Origin: Candidatus Zixiibacteriota bacterium
Lineage (GTDB): Bacteria; Zixibacteria; MSB-5A5; CAIYYT01
Direction: 5' to 3'
Assembly (NCBI GenBank): GCA_023134875.1
Contig: JAGLUH010000511.1
Location: 1 to 7,832 of the forward strand
DNA: 7,832 bases
The notes under the pieces are model-generated. The model made no database searches. It was not told the DNA's origin and was given only the letters and a program-made list of their open reading frames with translations. The position numbers and the translations under genes are program-made. Every line of letters starts with the position of its first letter. The stretch's first letter is position 1. This document shows positions 5,182-7,832 of this stretch, piece by piece.

Positions 5182-7340
5182 ACAGAATTGTTCTACTGAT
5201 ATGCTCGCTTCTGATGGTGGCTACTACCGCCGCCTTTGATTTCAGCGATCCTGATTTGTATGAATTGGTGGCGCGACAACCGCTCGATAATGTTACAGCC
5301 GTTGCGCAGGACAGCTTCAATCTTTACCTTCTCTTTGACCAGTCAATCGGTATAGCGCCTTTGCATGAGCCTGGCGGCACGGTCCTAGTTGACAGCACGA
5401 TCAGTTTATCGCAAACCTACCGGCAGGTTTATCGAGCCGGCAACTGGCTCTATCTATCCAGCGAAAAGGGCGGCATCGCTGTGGCGCATATCACGAGTGG
5501 CGGTCTGGAGATTGTCAATGAACAGCAGATGGATGATTCGATTATGTCAATTGCCGGCGGCGATCGTTATCTCTATCTCGCATCCGGGTTCTCCGGTATT
5601 CGTATTGTCGATGCCGGTAACCGCCGGAACTTAACTACAATCGACTGGATCGATCGCGGTGTCTACTACTCCAGGCTGCGAATCTATGGCGACAAGCTGT
5701 TTGCCGTTGACCCGTTCAACGGGGTCGAGATATATCAAATCGCCGGTAGTGAACTGCTTTACCGTTCGACCATTCTTACCGAGTATCGTCCCATTGATCT
5801 CGCTTACTGCAATTCACATCTCTATGTCTGCTACGGGAACCGGGAGCTTACTGATTTCACGCTCGATGATAATGACAGTCTCCTGTCGGTATCCCACCGC
5901 CAGTTGTCCCGTGACCTTTATATTCTTGAAGACCGGCATGATCCGGCACTGCTTGGATTTGCGCAGGGCGTGATGGCACTCTATGATCTCGCCGCCGATG
6001 TCATAGTCTATACCTTACAGTTACCATACCCGTTGCGGCAGATCAATGTCGGTCCGTCTGCCGGTGACGGCCGGATTGTCATTCTTGATGCTTCCGGTAA
6101 TGTGCGGATCGTAAAGGCAAACTCTGCCAATCTGCAGCATGATCGCTATGTTGACCTCAAGGGCGCACCGGTGGCGCTGGCTGTTGGCGATGATAAGCTG
6201 TTGGTCGCTGCCGCCAGTGGGGGGATTTATCAGTACGATTTCTCTTCAGGGAGTGTGCAATATCGATTGCTCTATCCATCCGCTCTGATCTTCAAGGCAG
6301 TAACAATTTCGGGTGATTTGCTTTTTGCCGCCGTTGATGTACCCTCTGAAATCTGGGTGTTTGATATGTCAACTCAGCCGCTTGCCGCCATTGCCCGGAT
6401 TGAGAAAAACCTGCCGACCAATGATCTGATCATCATTGCAGGAGCAGAAAGCGAGTATCAGATCATCGCTGTTGGCAGCGCCGGAGCCGAAGGCTTTTGG
6501 TATAATTCGAGTAGCGGTCAGTATGATCTTCTCTGGCGTCAGGAGGCGGTCTTGCCGGTGGTGGCTGGTTTCTACCATGACAATCTTCTCGGCCTGGCCG
6601 AGGCGGATGGCGTCCTCAATTTGTATCTTACCGCCGCCGACAGTGTCGCTCCCCAGCTTGTAGTCAGTCTGCTGCTACCCGACTCCACGCGAGTAATACT
6701 GCCGGTGGAAAATGAGTATCTCATTCTGGGCGGTAGTTACGGAGTCATGATCGACAGTCTGCCGGAATCGTATGACCAGCTTGTTCCGATAGCCCAGGTG
6801 GACCCGCTTGAGGATGCCTTTGACATTGCCTATGATTCCTCAGCAGGCAGGGTTCTAGTCGCTTGCGGTCGAGAGGGAGTCGGGTGCTTTGATTTTGCTC
6901 AAGCCTTGCAGGAAAGCACCATCTGCATGATCTTCGGCTCGGCGGGAGCCTCCCGACTGGCGCTGGCGGGCGATTATCTCTATGCCATCTCCTCCACCGC
7001 AATCATGGCCTATCGCTTGAGTGAGACTGACCAGCCGCAGGTGGCGCTGCCGCAGGATATCTCAGTATCCGGCAACTATCCCAATCCCTTCAATGGCGCC
7101 ACCACTATCGAGGTAACCGCAGGGCAGGGGACAATACTTGATGGCAGGCTCGACTTCCAGGTTTACGACATCCTCGGCCGCTTGGTGAAAGAGAGAAGCC
7201 TGATGGTAAGAGTACCCCGCGTGCTTCTCTCCTGGGACGGGACCAACGCGAGCAACCAGACAATGGCATCAGGCATTTACCTCCTTCGCGTGGAAGTCAG
7301 CGGTGTCAGCGTCACGCGCAAAGCGATTCTCCTCAAATAG
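5178..7340 (+). CDS. Secreted beta-propeller-like protein with the same C-terminal sorting domain
   Basis: This 720-residue protein is of unknown function. A Sec signal peptide spans about 1-19 (hydrophobic core IVLLICSLLMVA, cut near TAA/FD). Residues 40-610 contain recurring strand-turn units of LVIVD style, such as YLYLASGFSGIRIVD, KLFAVDPFNGVEIY and LLVAAASGGIYQYD, which suggest one or two beta-propellers. No catalytic motif or metal site stands out. The end repeats the protease's terminal domain: YPNPFN at 634-639, VYDILGR, SWDG and SGIYLLR, closing in LK. The ATG overlaps the protease stop codon by 4 bases (ATGA) and has only a weak Shine-Dalgarno (AGAAAG), so translational coupling is likely. 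Context suggests a surface partner, substrate-binding protein or regulator of the protease; this is inference. The family assignment is tentative. Confidence 0.85.
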   Translation: MNRIVLLICSLLMVATTAAFDFSDPDLYELVARQPLDNVTAVAQDSFNLYLLFDQSIGIAPLHEPGGTVLVDSTISLSQTYRQVYRAGNWLYLSSEKGGIAVAHITSGGLEIVNEQQMDDSIMSIAGGDRYLYLASGFSGIRIVDAGNRRNLTTIDWIDRGVYYSRLRIYGDKLFAVDPFNGVEIYQIAGSELLYRSTILTEYRPIDLAYCNSHLYVCYGNRELTDFTLDDNDSLLSVSHRQLSRDLYILEDRHDPALLGFAQGVMALYDLAADVIVYTLQLPYPLRQINVGPSAGDGRIVILDASGNVRIVKANSANLQHDRYVDLKGAPVALAVGDDKLLVAAASGGIYQYDFSSGSVQYRLLYPSALIFKAVTISGDLLFAAVDVPSEIWVFDMSTQPLAAIARIEKNLPTNDLIIIAGAESEYQIIAVGSAGAEGFWYNSSSGQYDLLWRQEAVLPVVAGFYHDNLLGLAEADGVLNLYLTAADSVAPQLVVSLLLPDSTRVILPVENEYLILGGSYGVMIDSLPESYDQLVPIAQVDPLEDAFDIAYDSSAGRVLVACGREGVGCFDFAQALQESTICMIFGSAGASRLALAGDYLYAISSTAIMAYRLSETDQPQVALPQDISVSGNYPNPFNGATTIEVTAGQGTILDGRLDFQVYDILGRLVKERSLMVRVPRVLLSWDGTNASNQTMASGIYLLRVEVSGVSVTRKAILLK

Positions 7341-7358
7341 GGCATTCGATTTAATTAC

Positions 7359-7386
7359 TTGACTCTCGGTTTGACAACCGTATCAT
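7359..7386 (+). promoter_or_regulatory. Promoter candidate for the third exported protein
   Basis: TTGACT (7359-7364) and TATCAT (7381-7386), each 5 of 6 to consensus, are 16 bases apart, giving a start near 7393 and a short leader before ATG 7419. A second TTGACA (7371-7376) lies only 14 bases from TATGAT (7391-7396), which is too close. The pair suggests the next gene is transcribed independently of the protease operon, though no intrinsic terminator is visible in between. Confidence 0.5.
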
Positions 7387-7418
7387 AACCTATGATGCTT
7401 AGGAAAAGCGAAGGTACC

Positions 7419-7832
7419 ATGAAAAGAGCATTTGCAGCCGTTGCAGCCTTGTTTCTTATCGGTTTGCTGGCCCTGCCGCAGGTCGAGGGTGCAAAGAAGC
7501 CGCGAACCGGTGAGATTAAGGAGAATCGATACCAGGACTTGCGCTTCGGCTTTGCGCTCCAGCTTCCGCAGGAGTGGAAAATGGCCAAGCCGAAGAAAGA
7601 ATACACGCCGCAGCGCCTGGTTGCCGAGCAGAAAAACCCGCGTATCCCCATGAAACTTCGTTCCGACCCCGGTTGGGCGGTCACGCCGACGGTGATGGTT
7701 TTTGCCGACAGTACCGACATGGCCGCCGGCGAATTCTTCACTTTCCTGCAATCCGATTCCGGCAAGACGGAGCTTAAGGATAAGATACTGTCGAAGTCGA
7801 TTCTGCTGGCTCCCGTCGCCAAACATGATGTC
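7419..7832 (+). CDS. Exported protein of unknown function, N-terminal part (runs off window)
   Basis: An open frame of 138 codons starts at ATG 7419 and reaches the last base without a stop, so the C-terminus lies outside the window. AAGG (7411-7414) is 4 bases upstream of the start. The N-terminus MKRAFAAVAALFLIGLLALP is a clear Sec signal, cut near residue 25 (VEGA/KK). The mature part begins basic and then has YQDLRFGFALQLPQEWKM (residues 38-55), like the 'F-F-P-W' opening of small PsbP/DUF1795-like surface or lipid-anchored proteins; there is no lipobox cysteine here. Then come mixed charged and hydrophobic segments with no motif I recognise. Longer open frames on the opposite strand (7355-7826) lack ribosome sites and are shadows. 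Confidence 0.8.
   Translation, partial: MKRAFAAVAALFLIGLLALPQVEGAKKPRTGEIKENRYQDLRFGFALQLPQEWKMAKPKKEYTPQRLVAEQKNPRIPMKLRSDPGWAVTPTVMVFADSTDMAAGEFFTFLQSDSGKTELKDKILSKSILLAPVAKHDV

Noticed and set aside
7367..7380. Hairpin CGGTT/AACCG as terminator of the protease operon
   Set aside because: The stem is only 5 bp, no T-run follows, and it lies inside the promoter candidate for the next gene.
7355..7826. Two overlapping minus-strand open frames (155 and 147 codons)
   Set aside because: The plus strand holds a frame with a clear signal peptide, ribosome site and promoter over the same bases; the minus frames have none of these.

Overview
The window looks like chromosomal DNA from a bacterium of the FCB type (Zixibacteria, KSB1 or Calditrichota-like). 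This is inferred from two large exported proteins that end in the same 'YPNPFN ... SGVYLYR/SGIYLLR ... LK' C-terminal domain, the FlgD-Ig/type-A sorting-domain style common in those phyla. No rRNA or marker gene is present, so the phylum is a guess.

Layout. Bases 1-94 are non-coding host DNA. Bases 95-1321 hold a complete, apparently intact IS110-group insertion sequence close to the IS621 type, reading leftwards. It has a 326-residue DEDD/serine transposase (112-1092) and, in its left-end non-coding region, a predicted bridge RNA (about 1130-1305). Parts of the RNA can be read by eye. Its target loop carries 9 nt identical to the DNA at the element's right boundary, and its donor loop carries 10 nt identical to the element's other end. 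Bases 1322-1503 are host intergenic DNA that starts with two back-to-back hairpins, and the element sits at the foot of the first.

Bases 1504-7340 form a two-gene operon with a 4-base ATGA overlap. The first gene encodes a secreted subtilisin-family (S8) protease with a full Asp/His/Asn/Ser catalytic set, eight Asp-rich FG-GAP/VCBS-type repeats and the C-terminal sorting-like domain. The second encodes a secreted beta-propeller-like protein with the same C-terminal domain and no recognised enzymatic motif. After a 78-base gap with a good promoter candidate, a third exported protein begins at 7419 and runs off the end of the window.

How they fit together. The protease and its partner are probably translated in a coupled way, exported by Sec and placed at the cell surface or released by the same C-terminal signal. 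The insertion sequence is a separate, selfish module that landed upstream of them. The most interesting part is the insertion sequence. Its guide RNA, donor end and target can all be compared inside one window, and its left end carries a 7-base surplus, so a complete donor-like core site and a full outward promoter are present there.
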